39,420 bases of DNA from a virus: positions 1-39,420 of the IMG/VR virus record IMGVR_UViG_3300031576_000158. The stretch is one strand, 5' to 3'. The position numbers and the translations under genes were made by a program. This document shows positions 28,356 to 36,219 of this stretch, in pieces. The notes below the pieces were generated by a model that was not told the DNA's origin, did no database searches, and worked only from the letters and a program-made list of their open reading frames with translations. Positions within the stretch are counted from its first letter, which is position 1, and each line of letters opens with the position of its first letter.

Positions 28356-29526
28356 AATCACCTTCTTTGATGCCTTCGCAGGCATCGGAGGAATCCGAAA
28401 AGGTCTTGAGGAGGCAAGCCCGAGATTCAAGTGTATTGAAGGATGCGAATATGACAGAAACCCAAGATACATCTACCATAAAAGATTCAGCCACTGGCCA
28501 ATGCGGGACATTACACAAATCGATGAAAGATTCCTCCCAGACTTTGACATCCTCGCTGGAGGATTCCCTTGCCAAGCTTTTTCAAATGCTGGAAGAAGAA
28601 TGGGATTTGAAGACACCCGAGGCACGCTCTTCTTTGACCTTGCTAGGATTGCAAAAGAAAAACAGCCCAGCCTGCTACTCTTTGAGAACGTCAAGGGACT
28701 CCTCAACCATGACCAAGGGAGAACCTTTGAAACAATCCTCAACACAATGGATGAGCTGGGGTATGATGCGGAATGGCGTGTGCTTAACAGCAAAGACTGG
28801 GTACCCCAAAACAGGGAGCGCCTGTTCATTATCGGACATTCTCGAAAGCACGCCTTCAAAAAGATATTTCCTATCACGGAAGGCGAAGGAGTTCCTGATT
28901 CGGAGGGGACAGGGAAAACAAGACCATCAGCGAGGATTCGGGGCGAGGTATCTACAATTGACTCCAGATATGGGGCACTCAGGAACGCAGGAGAGACTTA
29001 TCTAATAGTCGCAGATAGGACAAGAAGCAAACAGAAACTTGGGAGGAATCTTGAATCTCCGTCAGAAATATCCAAATCGCTAACCAGCGTACCAAAAGAT
29101 AATTTGTTGATCATGTTGAGTCACACAAAAGCAAACATGAAGAAGCGAGTACAGAAAAAGGATGCTGTTTGGTGCCTTGATACAACTGGTAGCAAACAGG
29201 GAATAATCCAGCCAAAACTCAAACAAATAGACCAACTTTATGAAAAAAATACATCAGTTGGTAGAATCTATGATTCCAAAAATGGACTCTCCAAAACTCT
29301 CCTAGGTTCGCAGGGGGGAATGGGGAAGGCAACAGGACTTTACCAAGTAAATGACCAGATACGCAGGCTTACTCCCTTGGAGTGCGAAAGGTTGCAGGGA
29401 TTCCCAGATGGCTGGACCTCTGGGCTACCTGACACTATCCGCTACCAGTGCTTGGGAAATGCGGTAACCGTGCCAGTTATAAAATACATAGGGCAGAGGA
29501 TACTGGAGGCTGGGATATTTGGATAA
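28345..29526 (+). CDS. C5-cytosine DNA methyltransferase
   Basis: 393 residues with all main motifs in order: I FAGIGG (11-16), IV GGFPCQAFS with catalytic Cys76, VI ENV (114-116), VIII QNRERLFIIG (about 154-163), then a target-recognition region of about 150 residues, IX RRLTPLECERLQGFPDGW and X LGNAVTVPV near the end. It methylates cytosine C5 in a specific sequence; no partner restriction enzyme is seen. As a virus-coded orphan enzyme it likely protects viral DNA. ATG start inside the end of the preceding gene; stop overlaps the next TTG. Confidence 0.9.
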   Translation: MPDEITFFDAFAGIGGIRKGLEEASPRFKCIEGCEYDRNPRYIYHKRFSHWPMRDITQIDERFLPDFDILAGGFPCQAFSNAGRRMGFEDTRGTLFFDLARIAKEKQPSLLLFENVKGLLNHDQGRTFETILNTMDELGYDAEWRVLNSKDWVPQNRERLFIIGHSRKHAFKKIFPITEGEGVPDSEGTGKTRPSARIRGEVSTIDSRYGALRNAGETYLIVADRTRSKQKLGRNLESPSEISKSLTSVPKDNLLIMLSHTKANMKKRVQKKDAVWCLDTTGSKQGIIQPKLKQIDQLYEKNTSVGRIYDSKNGLSKTLLGSQGGMGKATGLYQVNDQIRRLTPLECERLQGFPDGWTSGLPDTIRYQCLGNAVTVPVIKYIGQRILEAGIFG

Positions 29527-30742
29527 ACAAAAAATCAAGATCAAGATTCCAAAACTCATCCCGATTTCAAAGCTCAAACTCCAGAGCAAGAACATCAAGA
29601 TACATACCAAGGCGCAGATAGAACTCCTTGGCAAGCTCTTTGAAATGGGTGGCTATTCAAACCCAATTGTAATCGATAAAAAGTTCAAGGTCTGGGCTGG
29701 CCACGGAAGGATCGAGGCTGCACTTGCAAAGGGCATGAAAGAGATATCATATGTTTTCTTGGAAGACTTGTCTGAAAAAGACAAGAAGGCGTACATGCTA
29801 CTTGAAAACAAGAGCAACGAATCAGAGTGGAATCTTCCAAATGTAAGACATACCTTGGGCGAAATCCAAGACTTTGATTTTGAGCCATTCAATGTTTCGT
29901 TTGATAGCTTTTACATGCGAGACAGGGAGTTTATTCCAGGGGCAAATTCACCAACAAGGGCTGAAATTCAGGAGGTTACAATTCCAGACGAAGCCCCAAA
30001 ACGTGCAAACCTTGGTGACGTCTTCCAGCTTGGAGACCACTTTGTAATGTGTGGGGATTCAACAAATCCTGATCACCGTGAAAAATTACTAAACGGGGCA
30101 AAGCCTGACACTGTAAAAACAGACCCGCCATATTCTTCTGGTGGAAGACAGGAAGCCCATAAAAAACAGGGAAGCATCGGCTCAAAAAGAATAACCGAGG
30201 ACGGTCATGAGCTCAGCCCAAAGATAAAGATGGACGACCTATCAACAAGGGGCTACGTTTCACTGATTAAAAACTCGCTTTATGGAATCGAGGCTGATAT
30301 TTTGTATATGTTCACAGACTGGCGCATGTGGGACTGGACGAGGGAAGCGGTAGAATCCGCAGGCTTTCCAGTAAGAAACATGATAGTCTGGGACAAGCTA
30401 ACACCTGGCATGGGGATTCAGTGGCGTGGACAGCATGAGCTTATCTGCTTCTGCAAGAGGACATCTCTTGGAGGACCATATCACAAGGGAAACGTTCTGA
30501 ATATCAAGAGATCTGGAAACGAGCATCACCCGACCGAAAAGCCAATCACCCTTCTGGTCGAACTGATAGAAAACACCAATGGTTCCATAGTCTATGATCC
30601 ATTTGCTGGCTCTGGCAGTACTATGATCGCATGTGAGCAGTTACAGAAGAAATGCTACTCGATGGAGCTTGACCCCCTCTTTGTGGATATTATGATCAAA
30701 CGCTGGGAAGATTTCACACAGAAAAAGGCAGTGAAACTATGA
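29519..30742 (+). CDS. ParB-domain fused to N6A/N4C DNA methyltransferase
   Basis: 407 residues. The N-terminal domain (about 10-100) is ParB/Srx-like, with AGHGRIEAALAKG at about 60-72. The C-terminal domain is a beta-class N-methyltransferase: TDPPYSSGG motif IV (201-209) precedes DPFAGSGST motif I (360-368), and HHPTEKP precedes it. It adds a methyl group to adenine N6 or cytosine N4. ParB-methyltransferase fusions occur in phages and plasmids. TTG start overlapping the C5 gene stop; the next short ORF overlaps its end. Confidence 0.85.
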   Translation: MDKQKIKIKIPKLIPISKLKLQSKNIKIHTKAQIELLGKLFEMGGYSNPIVIDKKFKVWAGHGRIEAALAKGMKEISYVFLEDLSEKDKKAYMLLENKSNESEWNLPNVRHTLGEIQDFDFEPFNVSFDSFYMRDREFIPGANSPTRAEIQEVTIPDEAPKRANLGDVFQLGDHFVMCGDSTNPDHREKLLNGAKPDTVKTDPPYSSGGRQEAHKKQGSIGSKRITEDGHELSPKIKMDDLSTRGYVSLIKNSLYGIEADILYMFTDWRMWDWTREAVESAGFPVRNMIVWDKLTPGMGIQWRGQHELICFCKRTSLGGPYHKGNVLNIKRSGNEHHPTEKPITLLVELIENTNGSIVYDPFAGSGSTMIACEQLQKKCYSMELDPLFVDIMIKRWEDFTQKKAVKL

Positions 30743-30798
30743 CCTACCTGAACTCTGGGGACAGCAACTTTGACTGTCCAGCACTGGTCAAACTTTAA
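30739..30798 (+). CDS. possible 19-aa peptide
   Basis: MTYLNSGDSNFDCPALVKL, in an ATGA overlap with the methyltransferase stop. Its end overlaps the next TATA box. Weak support. Confidence 0.25.
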   Translation: MTYLNSGDSNFDCPALVKL

Positions 30799-30800
30799 AA
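30790..30800 (+). promoter_or_regulatory. TATA box for gene at 30822
   Basis: aaactttaaaa is 22-32 bases before the ATG at 30822, without SD, so a leaderless start. Confidence 0.6.
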
Positions 30801-30821
30801 ACGACAGAACCGAGGAAACTC

Positions 30822-31640
30822 ATGGCGCAGATTCTTGAGGCAAAAAAAATAGTTCCGCCCAAGATTGAATGGATATGGCTTGAGAATTATCCGCTAAGCG
30901 ACCTGCAGCAGGAGTTTAACGTGGCAGACTTTGAGCGCAGGATCAGCGGTCCCCATGTTTCCAAGATCTTGGATGGCATCTTGTGTAACGAATTTTATGA
31001 TATTGTGATCCGAGCCATCAAAAAGCCAGATGGCAAGTATGCGCTCATAGACGGCCAGCACAGAATCAACGCCTTTATCCGTGCCCTAAAGGAGCACGGT
31101 CTTAAAAAATATACGTTTATGCTTGCGCTTTATCCCCCAGAGGAAGCCAGGAAAATCTACCGCAGGATAAACATCGGCAAGAAGCTAACAACTAATGATC
31201 ACACCAAGGCGATGGACGACGGCACGGTTCCATTTTTCAACGAACTTCACTCTTACTTTTACCACTACCGCAATCAAGAAAGGATGTCATTTGTAGATAT
31301 AATCTACACGCACCAATACGCCATACATGGAGTCATCAAGGGCAGGTTCGACAGTCTGGATCTCTTCATCAAGGATATCAGTGAAAAAGATAGGGAGTTC
31401 ATCGTAGAGTTTGTCAAGGCTTTCAAGGATGTCGACAGTCATTTCTTTGGGAATCCAATCTACAAGAGCGCAATATATCGCAACATCTACCGAGTCTCAA
31501 TGGATAAAAAATACAGATATCAACAAATTGTCGAGCTTATCTTCAAAGTGAAAAAGATGCCAGAGCTTGAGCAACTGGCCAAGGGAAGACTCAAAGAAGA
31601 CTATGATTTGGCCTATTCAAAAATCAGCAACTTAAAATAG
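30822..31640 (+). CDS. ParB/DGQHR-domain protein
   Basis: 272 residues. ALIDGQHRINAFIRAL (about 74-89) is the DGQHR signature shared by DndB-like and ParB/Srx-fold proteins. The remainder is helical with a possible second half-domain (RRINIGKKLTTND, about 126-138, as in related ParB-like proteins). Related proteins regulate DNA modification genes or act in DNA sensing. Following the three methyltransferase-type genes with its own leaderless promoter, it could regulate or assist modification. It could instead act in segregation. The molecular activity is not shown. Confidence 0.7.
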   Translation: MAQILEAKKIVPPKIEWIWLENYPLSDLQQEFNVADFERRISGPHVSKILDGILCNEFYDIVIRAIKKPDGKYALIDGQHRINAFIRALKEHGLKKYTFMLALYPPEEARKIYRRINIGKKLTTNDHTKAMDDGTVPFFNELHSYFYHYRNQERMSFVDIIYTHQYAIHGVIKGRFDSLDLFIKDISEKDREFIVEFVKAFKDVDSHFFGNPIYKSAIYRNIYRVSMDKKYRYQQIVELIFKVKKMPELEQLAKGRLKEDYDLAYSKISNLK

Positions 31641-31683
31641 AAATAAGGAGTAGAAACTCCGCACAGTACGTAAGGCAGTGTTT

Positions 31684-31721
31684 CTTGGCATGTTACCTCC
31701 TGCAAGAGCTTGCATGCCAAG
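31684..31721 (+). repeat. 9-bp inverted repeat upstream of 31771 gene
   Basis: CTTGGCATG (31684-31692) and CATGCCAAG (31713-31721) are perfect inverted repeats around a 20-nt spacer. A second overlapping pair TGCAAG/CTTGCA lies inside. It sits between the ParB-like gene and the next TATA box, so it could be an operator or help end upstream transcripts. Confidence 0.5.
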
Positions 31722-31736
31722 AATTTTACTACAAAT

Positions 31737-31744
31737 GTTTATAC
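31737..31744 (+). promoter_or_regulatory. TATA box for gene at 31771
   Basis: gtttatac is 27-34 bases upstream of ATG 31771. It supports that ATG over an in-frame GTG at 31678, which would place the inverted repeat within codons. Confidence 0.55.
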
Positions 31745-31770
31745 TTGATTCGGTGGTTTGTCAAGCTAAC

Positions 31771-32676
31771 ATGCAGGAGATACAGACCAAGGTTCAGGAA
31801 ATCCAAGAAAAGATCCAGTGGATAGAAGACAGCCTCTCAGGTCACACCCCCATCCATGAAGTATTCGCATCCTCTTCCCCAAAAAAAGACCTAATCTTGC
31901 AGTGGGCAGAATATCTGGAGGAGCTGGCAAAGCTTGGGGTCTATCAAAAACCCATCTTCACAATTTCAACACACATATCAAAACGCCTCCATGAACTGCA
32001 ACTGGACACGGCAATTGATAGAGTGCGCCATATCCTGCCATTTAAATATAAGAATGAGAATAAGATGAGAGAAGAGGACGACGACGACAATCTGCGGTTG
32101 TCACGACCGCAAATTAGTTCCCAAGAAGAAGAACTTTACAAGGAAAATAGAAAACTTATCAAACTTTGCGTACAAACATCTGATTTTTACGCCACAGTTG
32201 TAGAAAAATTATATAAAAAACACTTTTTATCTAAAATTTCTAAGAAAGAAAAGAAAGAACTGGATGAGTTCTTCCTGAAATGGAAGAACATGCTCGAGTC
32301 AGCAAAAGACATACTGGATGAAAGAAATGAGGTGCCACACTCAAAGCAGTTTCTTTTCTTATACGCCAAGACTCTGGGAACCCTTGGCGGAACCTACAGC
32401 CTCTTTGTAAAACATCTCAGAGAATTTACAACCATTACACCCAAACAGGCATCCAAGATCTTGTCTGGGCGGTCTTCATTTCTTGACTCCATGTATGAAC
32501 CAAAGAACAGGCTGGACGCCAAAAACTTGGGATTCTATGGATTTCCTTGCGACTACTGCAATTCTTGGAGAACCGAATACAAGGTGCACCCTGACAACAA
32601 AGAATACCTGGTGCACTGCTTCGCATGTGGAGAATGGATGTTGCCAAAGACCCAGCGTCTACCAAAAGCAAATTAA
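31771..32676 (+). CDS. helical protein with C-terminal zinc ribbon (301 aa)
   Basis: N-terminal coiled coil (MQEIQTKVQEIQEKIQWIED), helical middle with an acidic patch (REEDDDD, about 108), and a C-terminal ribbon (CDYCNSW and CFACGEW, about 260-290). ATG chosen from the leaderless TATA. First gene of the packaging-side region, after the modification block. It could be a DNA-binding accessory protein of packaging or late transcription; no family recognised. Confidence 0.6.
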   Translation: MQEIQTKVQEIQEKIQWIEDSLSGHTPIHEVFASSSPKKDLILQWAEYLEELAKLGVYQKPIFTISTHISKRLHELQLDTAIDRVRHILPFKYKNENKMREEDDDDNLRLSRPQISSQEEELYKENRKLIKLCVQTSDFYATVVEKLYKKHFLSKISKKEKKELDEFFLKWKNMLESAKDILDERNEVPHSKQFLFLYAKTLGTLGGTYSLFVKHLREFTTITPKQASKILSGRSSFLDSMYEPKNRLDAKNLGFYGFPCDYCNSWRTEYKVHPDNKEYLVHCFACGEWMLPKTQRLPKAN

Positions 32677-32679
32677 TTA
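32671..32679 (+). promoter_or_regulatory. TATA box for gene at 32705
   Basis: aattaatta, 26-34 bases before the ATG at 32705; overlaps the end of the previous gene. Confidence 0.5.
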
Positions 32680-32704
32680 GGCTACTGCCAGACTATTAGT
32701 AGTC

Positions 32705-32899
32705 ATGACTTGGGGCAAGCCTCTGACCAAATCGTGGGACGAATCAAAGACTCACTTCTTTGTAGGTGGTCTTTCAATATGTAACAAGATAAAACTCACA
32801 GAACTGGACTATATCCAATATACAACAAATCCACAAAATATATGCATTTCCTGCAAGATTGAACTGCAAAAGGGCAATCATTTGAGGATTGATGCCTAA
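32705..32899 (+). CDS. small hypothetical protein (64 aa)
   Basis: MTWGKPLTKSWDESKTHFFVGG...; contains CNKIKL and CISCKIE, three Cys that might bind a metal. Leaderless ATG after the TATA at 32671. Located just before the small-terminase candidate. Confidence 0.5.
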   Translation: MTWGKPLTKSWDESKTHFFVGGLSICNKIKLTELDYIQYTTNPQNICISCKIELQKGNHLRIDA

Positions 32900-32917
32900 A
32901 TCTTTAGATAGTTCTGT

Positions 32918-33448
32918 GTGAGACTAATTGATACCTTGGCAGGAACAAAAGACCCCCAATTTGAGACCAAATCAAAGCTAACCATTTCACAAATAGCCAG
33001 GCTAAAAGACGCTATCAGGTATACTAATTTTGGTAACTTTTCCACACTGAACGCTCTAAAATACATCAACTCTGGAATCCTTGGTCACAAGGAAGTGAAG
33101 AACAAAGAGCCAGAACCCATCAAGATTTCAAGGGCTACTTATTTCAGATATAAAGATGAGGCATTAGATCCAGAAGAAATCCAGCGGGAGATAAACGAAT
33201 TTATGAAAAGCGGTTATGTCATAGACATGATGAGCATCAGGGCAGTGCTCAAGGAATTCTTTGCCATGATGGAGCAGAACATCTACAATGCTGAAACCCC
33301 ACGAGACAAGCAGTTTATCATAAACTCCATGATCACAAGGCTTCCCCTTTATGCCCAATATCTTGAGGTCTTGAGGGTGCTTGCCGACAAGGGAAAGCTC
33401 AAAGTGATACCACATGGCGAAGAACAAGTACATAGAGCAGTCGCTTGA
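32918..33448 (+). CDS. putative terminase small subunit
   Basis: 176 residues, overlapping the large-terminase ATPase gene by 35 bases. The N-terminal region holds helices that could form a helix-turn-helix (TISQIARLKDAIRYTNFG, STLNALKYINSGIL, ISRATYFRYKDEA), and the C-terminal part is helical as in oligomerising small terminases. Such proteins bind the packaging site and recruit the large subunit. GTG start; no convincing TATA at the right distance. The assignment is by position and helical pattern. Confidence 0.55.
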   Translation: MRLIDTLAGTKDPQFETKSKLTISQIARLKDAIRYTNFGNFSTLNALKYINSGILGHKEVKNKEPEPIKISRATYFRYKDEALDPEEIQREINEFMKSGYVIDMMSIRAVLKEFFAMMEQNIYNAETPRDKQFIINSMITRLPLYAQYLEVLRVLADKGKLKVIPHGEEQVHRAVA

Positions 33449-34466
33449 GGCGTGGCATCCGATTCTCTATCAAGAGATAAAGAAAGAAGACGAACTCCTT
33501 GAAGCCCAGCGCCAGTTTGAGGAAGAGGCAAAGGAGCTAGAGTCCTCACTTGAGCACAAGTATATGGTTGGGCTTGAGTACTGCGGGTGGCTCCCAGAAA
33601 CCACGCTACAAGAAAAGAGACTCAAGAAGCAAGTCCAAGCCTGCTATCCATATTGTTGTTTCAACCATCAAGCAGGGCTACCAAAGAGAAAATACCGAGA
33701 CCAAGAAACCAATGAAGAAAGAGAGGGTGAGCCCGTCGAGCTGTATGAATACGAACATCGAATGGTGAAAAACTATGAAACCCACGCATATTATGCACAA
33801 AACAAGATCAGGGGAGCGGGGGCAACTGAGATCCTTGCCGTCCGCCACATGGCGTACAAGTACGCAGTTGTCAACAGGATCGAGGGAAGAAAATATCTTT
33901 TAGCAGCAGGAGTTAACCGTAGTGTGGCAGTCGGAGTCTTCCGCAGAATTGTTGTACTTCTCAAGCCGTTTCCTTTTATCTATAAGATAATACCAAACAG
34001 CCTCAATCCCACAGTTCTCTTGTTCAGGGGGGGAGGAGAAGCCAAGGCACTATCAGCACACCCAGATGCTGCGAGAGGAGAAGAAAACGTCGGTGATGTC
34101 CTGCTTGACGAAGCTAGTGCTTGGGAGCTTGTCGACGATGAGCCAGTCCTGAAAGCCTACGAGCCGTTTGTTGCAAAATCAGGTGCCCATATTGGAGTCT
34201 TTGGAACTCCAAAGGGACAGCGGGGATTCTATTGGACGAAGATCTTCGACCCTGAGCTTCCAAGAACAAAATACTACAAGCATCTCGTGACACTCCAGGA
34301 AGTCAAGAACGTGCCAATTCCAATCATTGATGTTGCAGAAGCTGAAAGACTGAGGCTTGAAGACCCAGACTTGTATGCCCAAGAGTTTGGCAACCAGTTT
34401 ATCCTGCCGTCGCTTTCTATCTTTGGTAGCGAGTTTCCAGTGGGAGAGCATCGGGCTGAGTTTTGA
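33414..34466 (+). CDS. terminase large subunit, ATPase domain only
   Basis: 350 residues. A deviant Walker A (NKIRGAGATEI, Arg133 to Thr138, without the usual Lys-Ser/Thr pair), Walker B VLLDEA (Asp232-Glu233) and motif III FGTPKG (263-268) identify the packaging ATPase. The protein stops at DLYAQEFGNQFILPSLSIFG..., exactly where terminases pass from ATPase to nuclease. The nuclease is encoded separately at 35449. Start ATG lies within the small-subunit gene. It would power DNA translocation into the portal. The next gene begins in its stop (TTGA). Confidence 0.8.
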   Translation: MAKNKYIEQSLEAWHPILYQEIKKEDELLEAQRQFEEEAKELESSLEHKYMVGLEYCGWLPETTLQEKRLKKQVQACYPYCCFNHQAGLPKRKYRDQETNEEREGEPVELYEYEHRMVKNYETHAYYAQNKIRGAGATEILAVRHMAYKYAVVNRIEGRKYLLAAGVNRSVAVGVFRRIVVLLKPFPFIYKIIPNSLNPTVLLFRGGGEAKALSAHPDAARGEENVGDVLLDEASAWELVDDEPVLKAYEPFVAKSGAHIGVFGTPKGQRGFYWTKIFDPELPRTKYYKHLVTLQEVKNVPIPIIDVAEAERLRLEDPDLYAQEFGNQFILPSLSIFGSEFPVGEHRAEF

Positions 34467-34573
34467 ATCTGGAAAAAGAGTTTGAGCAGTGGCAGAGACT
34501 AGTAAACCGACAGGCTTTTCTTGGTTACAGCAAAAGAAGACGTATGTACGTAATCAAGGAGTATAGAAAATGA
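34463..34573 (+). CDS. small basic protein in terminase cassette (36 aa)
   Basis: TTG start overlapping the ATPase stop (TTGA); stop overlaps the next ATG (ATGA). MNLEKEFEQWQRLVNRQAFL then a basic RRRMYV segment. It is the first of five genes between the two terminase halves. Function unknown. Confidence 0.5.
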   Translation: MNLEKEFEQWQRLVNRQAFLGYSKRRRMYVIKEYRK

Positions 34574-34782
34574 TAGACCCCGAGGAGAACGGATTTTTCA
34601 CCAAGATGGTCGACGAGCTTGTGGAGTACTCCAAACAAGATCCACAGCTTGCGGACGGCATAAGATGGATAGACGAGACAGCCCGTAAAAGGGGAGTCTC
34701 GTTTTATGAGATGGTATTTCAAGTACTGCATAAATACGATATTACACTAAAAGCGAAAAACTGGATTGATACAAGATCATGA
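34570..34782 (+). CDS. hypothetical helical protein (70 aa)
   Basis: Helical, with an acidic N-terminal half (IDPEENGFFTKMVDELVEY) and basic C-terminus. Coupled by ATGA at both ends in the terminase cassette. No family. Confidence 0.55.
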   Translation: MIDPEENGFFTKMVDELVEYSKQDPQLADGIRWIDETARKRGVSFYEMVFQVLHKYDITLKAKNWIDTRS

Positions 34783-34994
34783 CTTATGGGATTGATGAAG
34801 TAACGGCAGATATGGAATACATCGCAAGAAAGAATCCAAAGACACTCTCTGGATATTATGATAAAGATGATGTCTGGCATCAAACCGTGGCTTTTACTAT
34901 ATCAAAGGAGGCTGTCCAAAAGTTCTGCAAACATATTTTTTTAAATAATAAAAATTGTTGTATCTGTGGAAAAGAGAAGGCATGCGATATCTGA
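34779..34994 (+). CDS. hypothetical protein with Cys-rich end (71 aa)
   Basis: The C-terminal third contains FCKHIF then CCICGKEKACDI, four or five Cys suited to one zinc. The N-terminal part looks alpha/beta. Coupled upstream (ATGA); overlaps the next small ORF by 13 bases. Confidence 0.5.
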   Translation: MTYGIDEVTADMEYIARKNPKTLSGYYDKDDVWHQTVAFTISKEAVQKFCKHIFLNNKNCCICGKEKACDI

Positions 34995-35065
34995 TATCAG
35001 TTGACATGAATCTACAAGGATTCACTTGGATTTACATAGGAAAAGAAATCTGGATGCTAAACTAA
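34982..35065 (+). CDS. small hydrophobic peptide (27 aa)
   Basis: MRYLISVDMNLQGFTWIYIG...; overlaps the previous gene by 13 bases and ends one base before the phosphatase ATG. Aromatic, slightly hydrophobic. Weakly supported but fills the cassette. Confidence 0.35.
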   Translation: MRYLISVDMNLQGFTWIYIGKEIWMLN

Positions 35066-35066
35066 G

Positions 35067-35456
35067 ATGTACAACGAGATACTTCCGAATCTGTTTCTGG
35101 GCGACCTGCAAGACGCCATAGACTTTGCCTCCCAGATGGATGGTCATATCTTAGTAGTACTGGAGGCACGACCAAGCAACGAACCGCTTCATGCAATCCA
35201 TATCCCTATCTTGGATTCAAAGGGCTATGCATACAGCAGCCATCTAAACAAGGTGTGCCAAATTATTGATGCTTTGCTAAAAAAAGGAAAACCCCTGCTT
35301 GTTCACTGCGGGGCTGGCATAGAGCGTTCACCGCTCACCATTGTCTGGTATCTCCACAAATACTATGAAATGACACTGGAGGAATCTTATCAGCATGTTA
35401 TAACAAAAAGAAACCAAGTGGCAAAGAGACTGGAGTGGCTGATAATAAATGAGTGA
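35067..35456 (+). CDS. dual-specificity protein phosphatase
   Basis: 129 residues, the size of a minimal DSP. LLVHCGAGIERSPL (about 77-90) is the HCxxGxxR signature with nucleophile Cys81 and Arg87, followed by Ser88. LDSKG (Asp50) is placed as the general acid. The start NEILPNLFLGDLQDA is the usual DSP opening. It removes phosphate from Ser/Thr/Tyr residues. It lies between the two halves of the large terminase and overlaps the nuclease start by eight bases, so it is made with the packaging proteins. Substrate unknown: packaging motor, capsid or host signalling proteins are candidates. Confidence 0.85.
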   Translation: MYNEILPNLFLGDLQDAIDFASQMDGHILVVLEARPSNEPLHAIHIPILDSKGYAYSSHLNKVCQIIDALLKKGKPLLVHCGAGIERSPLTIVWYLHKYYEMTLEESYQHVITKRNQVAKRLEWLIINE

Positions 35457-36219
35457 GAGAGCACTAATCGAGCGACAGCGACAGGAGCAAGTCAAAAAAG
35501 AGGCAGAGCTTCCGCCACGCCCTGCCAGAATTGCAGCAATAGATCCTGGAACACAGCAAGACTCTTTTGCCATGGTAGGAATCGAGTGTGACAGGAAGGA
35601 CATTTTCATAATTGGTGCAACTCAGTGGAAGCACCAAGATTATCCAGCCATGGAAGAACAAGTGGCAGTGATTCACAAGACAATTGTAAACAGACCCTTT
35701 GATCATATTGCAGTCGAGGTCAACAATACAGGGCTTCACGTCTATCAATCAATGAGAAGGATGGGACTTCCAGTGATTCCAGTCAATACTGTGCGGGAAC
35801 TCAAAGACCCTAAAAAAATCATGCTTGGAAACAGCATGAACAAGATCGACATGGTTCACTGGATGAAACGCATGCTACTCCTTGGAAAGATACAGTTTCC
35901 AAAACCCGAATACTCCTCACCAGGAACACGGCTCCTCCAGAACCAGATGCCAAAATTCACAAGAAAGCGAACACCGTCTGGTAAGCTGTCATATGCTGCA
36001 CAAGGCAGGGAGCACGATGACCTTGTTATGGCACTCTTGATAGCCTGCTACGTAGCAAGAAGAAAGTATCTGAGAAGCACTGGTAAACTGGTAATCCAAC
36101 AATCTAGATATAAATTCAAAAAAAAATACAATAGAATAGAAGACTACATGCCAGAGATGCAGAATCTCGGTGGCGGTTTTGCAAAAATAAGGGACATCAC
36201 AGTAGTGGGCTCACGCTAA
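35449..36219 (+). CDS. terminase large subunit, nuclease domain only
   Basis: 256 residues with the RNase H-like terminase nuclease signatures: AAIDPGTQQDS (Asp32), HIAVEVNNTG (Glu90) and REHDDLVMALLIA (Asp190/Asp191). The first 25 residues are a charged helix. The domain normally follows the ATPase in one chain. Here it is a separate gene 983 bases downstream of the ATPase stop. It would cut concatemers or genome ends when assembled with the ATPase. ATG overlaps the phosphatase stop region. The C-terminal basic segment (FKKKYNRIEDY) may contact DNA or portal. Confidence 0.85.
   Translation: MSERALIERQRQEQVKKEAELPPRPARIAAIDPGTQQDSFAMVGIECDRKDIFIIGATQWKHQDYPAMEEQVAVIHKTIVNRPFDHIAVEVNNTGLHVYQSMRRMGLPVIPVNTVRELKDPKKIMLGNSMNKIDMVHWMKRMLLLGKIQFPKPEYSSPGTRLLQNQMPKFTRKRTPSGKLSYAAQGREHDDLVMALLIACYVARRKYLRSTGKLVIQQSRYKFKKKYNRIEDYMPEMQNLGGGFAKIRDITVVGSR

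Noticed and set aside
28352-29005. 217-codon plus-strand frame inside the C5 methyltransferase gene
   Set aside because: It is a Ser-rich shadow frame of a gene with all motifs intact in its own frame.
31678-31770. GTG start extending the 31771 gene by 31 residues
   Set aside because: The extension crosses an inverted repeat and a TATA box positioned for ATG 31771.
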